Positions 36,519-43,577 of a DNA stretch of 64,000 bases are shown in pieces. This DNA is from Bacillus_BA fengqiuensis (GTDB lineage: Bacteria; Bacillota; Bacilli; Bacillales; Bacillaceae_H). The stretch's first letter is position 1. Each line of letters starts with the position of its first letter. The notes under the pieces are model-generated. The model searched no databases. It was not told the DNA's origin and worked only from the letters and a program-made list of their open reading frames with translations. Location of the stretch: NCBI GenBank assembly GCA_030813035.1, contig JAUSTV010000011.1; one strand, given 5' to 3'. The position numbers were made by a program, and so were the translations under genes.

Positions 36519-36546
36519 ACCTTTTTATATACATATACATAAGCTA
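36519..36546 (+). promoter_or_regulatory. SigK-like promoter of the Cys-rich/JAMM pair
   Basis: AC, 17 bases, CATAAGCTA, fitting the sigma-K pattern, 31 bases before the small gene's ATG. Confidence 0.55.
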
Positions 36547-36576
36547 GTTTATGGGAAGAAAGGAGGGGAAAAATTG

Positions 36577-36753
36577 ATGACGCCTGAAGAAATCAATAAT
36601 TTATATAAACAATATCAAAATGAATATGCAAAAAAACGTTTAACTGCCAATAGTGGTGAGAAAAAGGAAGCCTCACCAACCCATTCTCAAAGTCCCGTTC
36701 CCAATACTAAAAGCGGCTGCGGCTGCGGCAAGCCAAGACTGCGAGCTAATTAA
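36577..36753 (+). CDS. Small protein with C-terminal SGCGCGK motif, 58 residues
   Basis: Reads MTPEEINNLYKQYQNEYAKK at the start, a Ser/Pro/Thr middle and KSGCGCGKPRLRAN at the end. AAGGAGGGG precedes a TTG-ATG pair; the ATG is ten bases away. Two Cys in a Gly-rich end suggest metal binding or disulfide cross-linking. The JAMM gene overlaps or follows at once in the +1 frame. SigK-like promoter upstream. Family not recognised. Possible substrate or partner of the JAMM peptidase, by position only. Confidence 0.65.
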   Translation: MTPEEINNLYKQYQNEYAKKRLTANSGEKKEASPTHSQSPVPNTKSGCGCGKPRLRAN

Positions 36754-36787
36754 TTCTGTTTCAATAAGGGAAGCCATTTGGAACGAG

Positions 36788-37162
36788 ATGATCCATCATT
36801 GCATCGAGCATTTACCGTTCGAAGCATGCGGGCTCTTATCAGGGAAAGAGGGGAAAATTGATACCCTTTGGAAAATGGATAATGTTGAACGAAGCGCCAC
36901 CGCCTTTTCTATGGATGAGAAGCAAATAAGATGCATTTTTCGAATGATGGAAAAAAGAGAAGAAACGTTAACGGGGATCTATCATTCACATCCTACAGGG
37001 ATTCCTTATCCCTCTGTAAATGATATAGTAAACCACCATTATCCGAAAGCTGCGTATTTTATCATCTCACTTGCTTATGAAAAACCTCTGGTTAAGTGTT
37101 ACTCTATTCAAAATGGAAAAGTGACCCCCTTAACAGTACAAGTTATAAAGAGTGCAATATGA
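36788..37162 (+). CDS. JAMM/MPN+ metallopeptidase (M67 type)
   Basis: The conserved part has the full JAMM set: the Glu in FEACGLLSG and the H-x-H-x7-S-x2-D motif as HSHPTGIPYPSVND. Homologues start about 15 residues before EACGLL, in the region reading VSIREAIWNEM, where no ATG, GTG or TTG exists in frame. The choices are ATG 36788 (124 residues, weak site), an upstream GTG at 36653 that reads the small gene out of frame, or a frameshift from the small gene. I give the ATG as the minimum. Likely an isopeptidase or peptidase acting on a spore protein; target unknown. Confidence 0.72.
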   Translation: MIHHCIEHLPFEACGLLSGKEGKIDTLWKMDNVERSATAFSMDEKQIRCIFRMMEKREETLTGIYHSHPTGIPYPSVNDIVNHHYPKAAYFIISLAYEKPLVKCYSIQNGKVTPLTVQVIKSAI

Positions 37163-37164
37163 CG

Positions 37165-37199
37165 AAAAGGGAGAGGAGAGTATGCGCCTCTCCCTTTTT
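37165..37199 (+). terminator. Terminator of the JAMM gene
   Basis: AAAAGGGAGAGG / CCTCTCCCTTTTT stem, right after the stop codon. Confidence 0.88.
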
Positions 37200-37372
37200 G
37201 CCTTTTAGGAAGAGAGCGAAAATAAGAAGCAACAGCAGCAAGAACATCCCTCTTACCTTCCAAAACGATACCTTGAAAAATGCATTCGTTATTTTCCTTT
37301 TTAAACCATGAAAAGAGAGAACCGAATGAATACAATTGGATTTTTATCCAAGTTTGAGCAGGTAGCCTAGGT

Positions 37373-37399
37373 ACACTATTCAGCCTTTTACATACGATA
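37373..37399 (+). promoter_or_regulatory. SigK-like promoter of glycosyltransferase 2
   Basis: Same AC, 16 bases, CATACGATA as at 33717-33743, within 368 bases that otherwise hold only duplicated spacer. Confidence 0.6.
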
Positions 37400-37530
37400 A
37401 AGTGACCAACTAAATCCAACAGAAAAGAAGCTGTCTTTATCAAAAAAGCATTATGAGCAGTTATTTGCAGAAAGTATCCCGTTCCATTTCAGGTATTAAT
37501 AATACCAAATTAATGAGAGGGGTGGTCTAA

Positions 37531-38421
37531 TTGTCCACAGGTGAATTACCATTAGTTTCCATCATATTTCCAGTCAAGAATGAAGGTGAAAATGTAAAGA
37601 ACACACTCGATTCGTTGTTCAGTGTTCAAACAGATTATCCGTTTGAAGTTATAATTGCAGATGATTTTTCTGAAGATGGATGCTGTGATTTTCTCGTTGA
37701 TTATCATCATGCGGATAACATCAAACTGGTTAAAACAGAAGGATTAGGTGCGGCCATGGCAAGGAATGTCGGGGCCGATCATGCAAAAGGGGACTATTTG
37801 ATTTTTTGTGATGCCCACCTATTTTTTGAAGATCACTGGATTGATAGGATGATGGAACTAATTATCGAGGGAACAGCGGATGCAGTCAACCCGGGAATAG
37901 CGGATGCAGCTAATCAATTAAGTATCGGCTACGGTTATCATTGGAATCAGGATTTGGACCCTAAGTGGAACATTGAATATCGTTCCGAACCTTATCCTTC
38001 ACCGTTGCTCGCCGGTGGATGTTTAGCCATCACCAGACAGGCATTTTTTGATATTGGGGGTTTTGAGAGGGGGTTTCAAGTCTGGGGGCGTGAGGATGAG
38101 GAAATCTCCCTTAAACTTTGGCTATTCGGTTACAAATGCTATATTCAACCAAATGTAAAAGTATTGCACATTTTCCGCACCCACGATACACCATTCACGC
38201 TTACGTGGGAAAATGTTAATTTTAACACGATGCAAATGGCCTACAGTCATTTTAATGAAAGCAGAATCCAAAAATGCAAGGAGCTTCTCAAACACTCGGA
38301 CCCGGATAAAATTGACGGTTTAGTAAAGAAAGGCAATGTGCTAAAGCAGAGACAAGAATACTTTCAAAAAAGAAAGTACGATGATGATTGGTTTATGGAG
38401 AAATTTAAGATTGGATTTTAA
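37531..38421 (+). CDS. Polypeptide GalNAc-transferase-like glycosyltransferase 2
   Basis: 296 residues, TTG start with GAGAGGGGTGG before it. All putative catalytic motifs of copy 1 are kept (DAH at 94-96, WGREDEEIS, HIFR). Differences from copy 1 are mostly at surface-type positions (for example YQ to HH-type changes near 58, EP to DP near 143, S to T before PFT near 220), as expected of two functional paralogues. It ends 28 bases before the third coat gene. Probably glycosylates the TTAPP linker of its neighbour; either enzyme could serve both proteins. Confidence 0.8.
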   Translation: MSTGELPLVSIIFPVKNEGENVKNTLDSLFSVQTDYPFEVIIADDFSEDGCCDFLVDYHHADNIKLVKTEGLGAAMARNVGADHAKGDYLIFCDAHLFFEDHWIDRMMELIIEGTADAVNPGIADAANQLSIGYGYHWNQDLDPKWNIEYRSEPYPSPLLAGGCLAITRQAFFDIGGFERGFQVWGREDEEISLKLWLFGYKCYIQPNVKVLHIFRTHDTPFTLTWENVNFNTMQMAYSHFNESRIQKCKELLKHSDPDKIDGLVKKGNVLKQRQEYFQKRKYDDDWFMEKFKIGF

Positions 38422-38449
38422 ATGATTATGAATGAGGGAAGTGATTGAT

Positions 38450-40003
38450 TTGGCTTGTAGAACTACACTTACAAGAACTTTTGACAATCCGTTTCCGATA
38501 TCGGATACGCTGTTAGAAGCTGTCATTCTGGTGGATTTTGTAGGAGGAGCACCCTCCACCTGTGTTGATATAACAATCCAAAACAACAGTACAGTTCCTA
38601 TGGGGCAGACTGCACAATTGGATCAACTCCTTTTTAACTTAGCCGGATTTAATTCCGAGAGTAATACTCAGCTCACAGCAACCTTTCCTCCGGGAGTTAA
38701 TTGGAGCTTTGAAACCAGTTCTGGGCCGCCTCCAGGAGGTTTTGACCATAACAGCGGAGGATGCGGACAGTACCAATACCTAGTCGAAGCCGATTCGAAT
38801 GCTGATCGTCTAGGTCCGGGAGAAAGTTTCACTTTCAGATTATGTTCCAATGTTGTGGGGCTACAATTTACGGAAAACACATTTTTACTGGCCCCAGTTT
38901 CATCGGGGGGACAGGATAGCGGCCGGGTTGCAGTACACTTCCAATCTTTAGGTCCAGGAGAAGGAGGCAGCGCATGTATTGCCGATAACTTTGACTGCCG
39001 TCCGCTAACAACAGCACCACCAACAACGGCTCCGCCGACAACAGCACCGCCAACAACGGCTCCGCCGACAACAGCACCGCCAACAACGGCTCCGCCGACA
39101 ACAGCACCACCAACAACGGCTCCGCCGACAACAGCACCGCCAACAACGGCTCCGCCGGTATTACGCCCGGAATGCATCCGCACAATAAAGGTGTTTGACT
39201 GGATCGTTGATGTGAACCAATATACGAATAAAGTGCCAATTCCGCCATGTGTTGTCGTGGCCGAGGCAGTCGGAAGGGGCAATGGAAAAACTACGGTCTT
39301 CCAATTGGATAACTTCCCTGTTATTCCTTTATCCGAAACGGTTTATGTAGATGATGTCGTTCAACGAAGAGGCATTGATTACACGGTCAATTACGCTACG
39401 GGAAGAATTACCTTTACGAATGCACCTGCGGCAGGTCACGCTATTACCGCTGATTACGAGTATGATTGTGTGGCCAATGCACGAAGACAAGGTTTAACCG
39501 TCACGTTCCAATGTACCGCACCAGATGTACCGCCGTTTTTCCCGATCTTCCCTGCACCTGCTCCAAGTCCGGACTTCGGCTGTGAGGTAGTCAGCGTAAC
39601 CAACGGCACCCCTGGAAGGATTACGGTCGTATTTACGGCTGTCATACGTATTACCTTACGTGCGAATGGTACGGTGATCCAAACATTCGATGTACCGGTC
39701 GAGTTTACGGACGAATTTGTCGTTTGTATCCCGGCGCCGCTTACAGCCGACAATGTCTTCTGCCGAATCACCCAAATTAATTGTTCAACAAATGCCAACC
39801 AAGTATTGGGCAACATGCTTTCGTTGAGTGTGGTCATTTGTAAGGAAGTTCAAGTTGAGGCTCAAGTCAAATTGGAAGTAATGGGCAGATTCTGTCAGCC
39901 TCGCAGCAACGATATCGTGCCTACTACTCCGGCTCCGCCTCAGTGCCCGCCGCTCACATTCCCGCCGCAATGTCCTGACATTTTTCCGCGTCCGGAAATG
40001 TAA
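38450..40003 (+). CDS. Mucin-like spore coat protein with 10 TTAPP repeats
   Basis: 517 residues with the same three-part plan as the gene at 34794: N-terminal beta domain, (TTAPP)10 linker at about residues 187-236, and the BMQ_0737-like Cys-containing domain. It differs in linker length, several residues of the beta module (DDVVQRRG for DGAVRRRG, NAPAAGHAI for DAPCAGEDI, losing one Cys) and the last residues (FPRPEM). TTG start with AGGGAAGTGAT before it. Co-transcribed with glycosyltransferase 2. Confidence 0.8.
   Translation: MACRTTLTRTFDNPFPISDTLLEAVILVDFVGGAPSTCVDITIQNNSTVPMGQTAQLDQLLFNLAGFNSESNTQLTATFPPGVNWSFETSSGPPPGGFDHNSGGCGQYQYLVEADSNADRLGPGESFTFRLCSNVVGLQFTENTFLLAPVSSGGQDSGRVAVHFQSLGPGEGGSACIADNFDCRPLTTAPPTTAPPTTAPPTTAPPTTAPPTTAPPTTAPPTTAPPTTAPPTTAPPVLRPECIRTIKVFDWIVDVNQYTNKVPIPPCVVVAEAVGRGNGKTTVFQLDNFPVIPLSETVYVDDVVQRRGIDYTVNYATGRITFTNAPAAGHAITADYEYDCVANARRQGLTVTFQCTAPDVPPFFPIFPAPAPSPDFGCEVVSVTNGTPGRITVVFTAVIRITLRANGTVIQTFDVPVEFTDEFVVCIPAPLTADNVFCRITQINCSTNANQVLGNMLSLSVVICKEVQVEAQVKLEVMGRFCQPRSNDIVPTTPAPPQCPPLTFPPQCPDIFPRPEM
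39008..39157 (+). repeat. Ten 15-base TTAPP repeats in a 30-base higher-order pattern
   Basis: Units alternate strictly between an ACAACAGCACC(A/G)CCA form and ACAACGGCTCCGCCG, giving five 30-base doublets. This suggests expansion by doublet duplication. Confidence 0.95.
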
Positions 40004-40052
40004 AGCATAAAAGATAGAAGAGCTGTGATGACAGCCAAATAAGCTTTTTATC

Positions 40053-40088
40053 AAAAACGGGGAGAAACATGTTTTCTCCCCGTTTTTC
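40053..40088 (+). terminator. Terminator of coat gene 3
   Basis: AAAAACGGGGAGAA / TTCTCCCCGTTTTT stem with a short loop. Confidence 0.9.
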
Positions 40089-40261
40089 ATTACAACAAAA
40101 ATATCAACCTATCAATCATGGACAAGCTTATCTTTTGCCATTAAATTTGAAACGGTGAGTCATCATTTATAAAATTTCTTCAAAAAAATCTTTCTGATTT
40201 CAAATAATGAAATTTTTAATAGTTGAGAATTTTCTATTTATTTATAGTAGAAATAAGTTTT

Positions 40262-40331
40262 ACTCGGAGGTGATCAAAAAGTCTGAATGTGCGAATGCCT
40301 GGCGATGTTGGTTAGGTATTTCGCCCCGAGT
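40262..40331 (+). promoter_or_regulatory. Candidate structured 5' leader of the hydroxylase gene
   Basis: ACTCGG at 40262 can pair with CCGAGT at 40326-40331, enclosing a second stem GGCGA (40301) / TCGCC (40321) directly stacked on it. The outer stem would cover part of a perfect GGAGGTGATC Shine-Dalgarno-like string at 40266-40275, which could serve a 27-codon leader frame at 40287. It does not match a riboswitch class I know. The rest of the 408-base gap shows little else. Confidence 0.35.
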
Positions 40332-40411
40332 GTGAATGAACTTGGAAAAGGACGACGACACGTACAATGAAATGAAGAATAAACGAATGAAGAAGGATAG
40401 GGGGAATTGCC

Positions 40412-41887
40412 ATGGGGATTCGCACAGGTGAACAGTACAGGAATGCGTTAAAATCCCGGAAGCCGGAAGTTTGGCTTGGAGGGAAATTGATTACAGATTT
40501 ACTGAATGAGCCCGTCTTTAAACAGCCGATTCAGGAAATCGCCAAGCTATATGATATGCAGCATGACCCGAAATATCAAGATAGAATTACCCATATTTGC
40601 GAAGAAAACGGAGAGCGCATCAATAACGCTTTTTTAGTACCAAAATCAGAAGAAGATTTAAAAGCACGCAGCGAGTTGTTCGAAGTATATGCAAGAGCCA
40701 CGTTCGGCCTAATGGGCAGAACGCCCGATTTCTTGAATGTCGTTGTCACATCGATGGCGAGCAACTCATGGTTTTTGGATAAATACAACCCGGAGTGGTC
40801 CAAAAATATCCGCAATTATTACCGTTATATTCGTGACCATGACTTATTTTTAACCCACGCAATCATCAATCCGCAAAACGACCGAAGCAAAGCCTCTCAT
40901 GAACAAAACGATATGTTTACACATTTAGGCACAGTGGAAGAGACACCGGAAGGACTCGTTGTAAGAGGAGCGAAAATGCTCGCTACTCTTGCGCCTATTA
41001 CCGATGAGGTGATCGTCTATTCGTTCCCTGGTTTCCAGCCTGGAGATGAACGATATGCACTGGCGTTTGCCTTACCGATCGATACGCCGGGCCTAAGGAT
41101 TTTATGCCGTGAACCGATGCAGGATGGCACACGTTCTTTATTTGATCATCCGCTTGCATCACGGTTTGAAGAAATGGATGCGGTCTTGGTGTTTAACGAT
41201 GTAGTTGTACCGTGGGATCGCGTCTTCCTTTATAACAATGTCGAAGCGGCAAACCTTCTTTATCCGAAAACGGGCATTGCTCAGCAGCCTGCCCACCAAT
41301 CGGGGGTAAGAGGATGGGTAAAGCTCGCATTTGCAACAGAGGTTGCTTGCCGCCTGGCGGATTCGATTGGTGTCGATACGTATTTGAATGTGCAGCATGA
41401 GCTCGGGGAACTCGTTCAATCTGTCGAGACGATTCGCGCATTGCTGCGTGTGGCGGAATATGAATATGAAACGACAAGCAGCGGGGAAGTAAGACCGGCG
41501 CCGATTCCGCTTGAAACAATCCGGGGCATGCTGCCGAAAATGTATCCGCGTGCGATTGAAGTGCTGCAGACCATTGGTGCAGGAGGATTGCTCATGTCAC
41601 CGACAGGTGCGGATTTTGAAAATCCGGAGCTTCGCGGCGATTTTGATAAATATTATGCGGGACGCGCAGGTGTTTCCGGAGAAGAACGCGTTCGCCTGTT
41701 CAAATTAGCCTGGGATTTATGCGGAGAAGCGTTCGGACAGCGATTATTGCAGTATGAACGTTATTACACAGGAGACCCGATTCGCAAGCGGGCCATCTTC
41801 TATAATCAGTATAAACGAAGCCATTCATTCCCAATGGTCGATGAAGCATTGAATGTCGAGAATAGAGTGGAAAATAAGTCCGTTTAG
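40412..41887 (+). CDS. Flavin-dependent aromatic hydroxylase, HpaB family
   Basis: 491-residue oxygenase component of the two-component FADH2-dependent 4-hydroxyphenylacetate 3-monooxygenase family (HpaB/TftD-like): HpaB N domain with LTHAIINPQNDR near 140, FDHPLASRFEEMDAVLVFNDVVVPWDRVF near 245-275 (shown by its ends), C-terminal helical domain with GRAGVSGEERVRLFKLAWDL region. ATG has AGGGGGAATTGCC before it. The nearby 3-hydroxyanthranilate dioxygenase makes anthranilate a likely substrate, as in the reported two-component anthranilate 3-monooxygenase of Geobacillus thermodenitrificans. The flavin reductase partner is not in this window. 4-Hydroxyphenylacetate remains possible. Confidence 0.8.
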   Translation: MGIRTGEQYRNALKSRKPEVWLGGKLITDLLNEPVFKQPIQEIAKLYDMQHDPKYQDRITHICEENGERINNAFLVPKSEEDLKARSELFEVYARATFGLMGRTPDFLNVVVTSMASNSWFLDKYNPEWSKNIRNYYRYIRDHDLFLTHAIINPQNDRSKASHEQNDMFTHLGTVEETPEGLVVRGAKMLATLAPITDEVIVYSFPGFQPGDERYALAFALPIDTPGLRILCREPMQDGTRSLFDHPLASRFEEMDAVLVFNDVVVPWDRVFLYNNVEAANLLYPKTGIAQQPAHQSGVRGWVKLAFATEVACRLADSIGVDTYLNVQHELGELVQSVETIRALLRVAEYEYETTSSGEVRPAPIPLETIRGMLPKMYPRAIEVLQTIGAGGLLMSPTGADFENPELRGDFDKYYAGRAGVSGEERVRLFKLAWDLCGEAFGQRLLQYERYYTGDPIRKRAIFYNQYKRSHSFPMVDEALNVENRVENKSV

Positions 41888-41995
41888 TAAAATATAATTT
41901 TAGTTATAAAGAGAAAAAAGGATTTACTGAAGTGTTGTAGAAGTCTCTTATTCGGATTAGTTAAAAACTGAAGGTTGGTAAAGGGGGCTAAAGAC

Positions 41996-42745
41996 TTGAT
42001 ATCCTCTGTTCGTAAAATTGCTCAAATTCTTGATTGCTTTACCGCTGATGAACCAGTGTTAGGGAATCAGGAAATTGCAGAGAAGCTGGGAATGAATGTG
42101 AGTACCGTCCACCATTTTGTTCGTACGCTTTGTCAAGAAGGCATATTGATTCAAGATAGCCGCAAAAAATACAGGCTTGGGTGGAAATTGCTTGAGTGGA
42201 GCAATCATGTCATGCATCAACAAGATATCTATAGCGAAGCCATTCCGCTTGTCGAGGAGTTAGTGCGCAAATATAACGGAACGGTTCACATAGGGATGTT
42301 TGATGCGGGTGAAGTCCGATTCGTCTTAAGGGTCGCATCCAAAGAATCTGTCCCGGTCCCGACTTACATAGGGGCGCGAAAACCGGCTTATTGCACGAGT
42401 ACAGGGAAAGTATTACTGTCTTTTAATCCATCGTTTATTCAGCCGACTATTGCGAAAGGGCTGCTGCAGCGTGCTCCGAACACGATTACATGTGTGGAAA
42501 AGCTGAAAAAGGAATTAGAGGAAATCCGAAAAGCAGGATATTCCATCAGTAATAATGAGAACGAACTAGGATTATACGGGATTGCCGCACCGATTCAATC
42601 TTATACAGGCCAAACGATTGCTGCGTTAAACATGGTTGGTCCCGTCTCTTATATGCAAGGATACCAGCGTCAGGAAATCATTCAACATGTCGTGAAGACC
42701 GCCCAGTTAATCTCAAAGGAATTGGGTTATATTAATGCGATTTGA
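41996..42745 (+). CDS. IclR-family transcriptional regulator
   Basis: 249 residues. N-terminal winged helix (about 1-65; NQEIAEKLGMNVSTVHHFVRTL) and C-terminal IclR effector domain (YCTSTGKVLLSF near 135-145, IAAPIQSYTGQTIAALNMVGP near 195). TTG 41996 is favoured by AAAGGGGG eight bases before; the frame opens at TTG 41975. It lies between the hydroxylase and dioxygenase genes on the same strand. Two palindromes just after its stop are the likely binding sites. The effector is probably an aromatic intermediate. Confidence 0.88.
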   Translation: MISSVRKIAQILDCFTADEPVLGNQEIAEKLGMNVSTVHHFVRTLCQEGILIQDSRKKYRLGWKLLEWSNHVMHQQDIYSEAIPLVEELVRKYNGTVHIGMFDAGEVRFVLRVASKESVPVPTYIGARKPAYCTSTGKVLLSFNPSFIQPTIAKGLLQRAPNTITCVEKLKKELEEIRKAGYSISNNENELGLYGIAAPIQSYTGQTIAALNMVGPVSYMQGYQRQEIIQHVVKTAQLISKELGYINAI

Positions 42746-42756
42746 CAGCGCTTACA

Positions 42757-42769
42757 TGACATGATGTCA
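42757..42769. promoter_or_regulatory. IclR-type operator 1
   Basis: TGACATGATGTCA, within ACATGACATGATGTCAA. It overlaps the -35 region of the dioxygenase promoter. Confidence 0.65.
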
Positions 42770-42780
42770 ACTATTTTTAC

Positions 42781-42789
42781 TGTTATAAC
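42781..42789 (+). promoter_or_regulatory. Extended -10 of the dioxygenase promoter
   Basis: TGTTATAAC, an extended -10 (TGnTATAAT with one change), lying between the two operators and 42 bases before the ATG. Confidence 0.5.
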
Positions 42790-42790
42790 A

Positions 42791-42803
42791 TGACATCATG
42801 TCA
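42791..42803. promoter_or_regulatory. IclR-type operator 2
   Basis: TGACATCATGTCA, the reverse complement of operator 1, 34 bases away centre to centre and over the expected transcription start. Confidence 0.65.
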
Positions 42804-42830
42804 ATTAATTAATTTGAGGAGGAGAAAAAA

Positions 42831-43385
42831 ATGGCATTACACAAAAGAGCATTCAATTTAAAGAAGGTAATTGAGGATAATAAGCACTTACTGAAGCCGC
42901 CGGTTAATAACAAGGTTTTATGGGAGGATTCTGAATTTATCGCCATGCTGCTTGGCGGACCAAACCGCCGCAGAGATTTTCATGTCGATCCCTCAGATGA
43001 GTTCTTCTATCAAGTGAAAGGGGATTGCTATGTAGAGTGCATTAACGAAAATGGTGAACGTGAAGTCGTGACGGTACGTGAGGGAGAAGTGTTCATGCTT
43101 CCTGCCAATGTTCCGCACTCGCCGCATCGTGTAGCGGACACATACGGCATCGTCATCGAGCGTAAAAGAGCGGAGGGTGAACTGGAAGATTTCGTTTGGT
43201 TCTGCGATCACTGCGATAAGGAAATGCACCGCGTGACGGTCCAGTTAACGAACATTGAAACACAAGTAAAAGGGGCCATCGAGCAATTCAATGGCAGTGA
43301 AGAACTCAGAACATGCAAGCATTGCGGCCATGTCATGCCGGAAGAGGTAGACGTGTGGAACCCGCATGAATCATTCAACGTGTAA
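42831..43385 (+). CDS. nbaC: 3-Hydroxyanthranilate 3,4-dioxygenase
   Basis: 184-residue cupin that opens 3-hydroxyanthranilate to 2-amino-3-carboxymuconate semialdehyde. Iron ligands are seen in RRDFHVDPSDEFFYQ (His, Glu) and LPANVPHSPHR (His). The C-terminal CDHCDKEMHR and CKHCGHVM form the extra rubredoxin-like site of bacterial enzymes. AGGAGGAG before the ATG. Controlled, by inference, by the upstream IclR protein through the two flanking operators. The enzymes for the following steps (decarboxylase, semialdehyde dehydrogenase) are not in the window. Confidence 0.92.
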   Translation: MALHKRAFNLKKVIEDNKHLLKPPVNNKVLWEDSEFIAMLLGGPNRRRDFHVDPSDEFFYQVKGDCYVECINENGEREVVTVREGEVFMLPANVPHSPHRVADTYGIVIERKRAEGELEDFVWFCDHCDKEMHRVTVQLTNIETQVKGAIEQFNGSEELRTCKHCGHVMPEEVDVWNPHESFNV

Positions 43386-43406
43386 AAATATACACGTTGA
43401 ATGATT
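43369..43406 (+). terminator. Perfect hairpin across the dioxygenase stop codon
   Basis: AATCATTCAACGTGTA and its exact complement (16-base arms, 6-base loop) span the stop codon. No T-run follows; a second hairpin starts a few bases later. Confidence 0.5.
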
Positions 43407-43407
43407 G

Positions 43408-43461
43408 ACGCATAATCGTCTGACAATCTCCCTTTCGGGTCCTTGCCAGACGATTACGCGA
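43408..43461 (+). terminator. Second large hairpin before dctP
   Basis: GCATAATCGTCTGACAA pairs with TTGCCAGACGATTACGC with two mismatches. No T-run. With the preceding hairpin it may attenuate or stabilise the transcript between the dioxygenase and TRAP genes. Confidence 0.45.
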
Positions 43462-43577
43462 AGATCTTACATGTCTGGATGGAAAGAGAACAGGATGAAG
43501 AGGACACATCCAATTCATAAGGACACAAATGTTAAAGATTAATAGTTATCCAGCAAAAAGATAGAGGGGGCAATCCG

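Larger units (their letters stand above)
36482..40000 (+). repeat. Duplicated cassette, copy 2
   Basis: Copy 2 of the cassette at 33331-36296. It retains the Cys-rich and JAMM genes between the two spacer parts, and its coat gene has ten instead of seven TTAPP units. The glycosyltransferase coding regions differ by roughly 15 residues in 296 when compared by eye. Confidence 0.85.

Noticed and set aside
36653..36787. N-terminal extension of the JAMM gene reading KAAAAAASQDC
   Set aside because: It is the +1 reading of the Cys-rich small gene, which has the better start; JAMM homologues do not have such an extension.
39008..39157. Possible CRISPR-like array because of regular repeats
   Set aside because: The units are contiguous 15-base coding repeats without spacers.
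38668..39282. Long minus-strand frame reading GGAVV repeats over the TTAPP linker (a similar one at 35012-35482)
   Set aside because: It is only the complementary reading of the 15-base repeats, has no ribosome-binding site, and the plus strand holds a clear gene.
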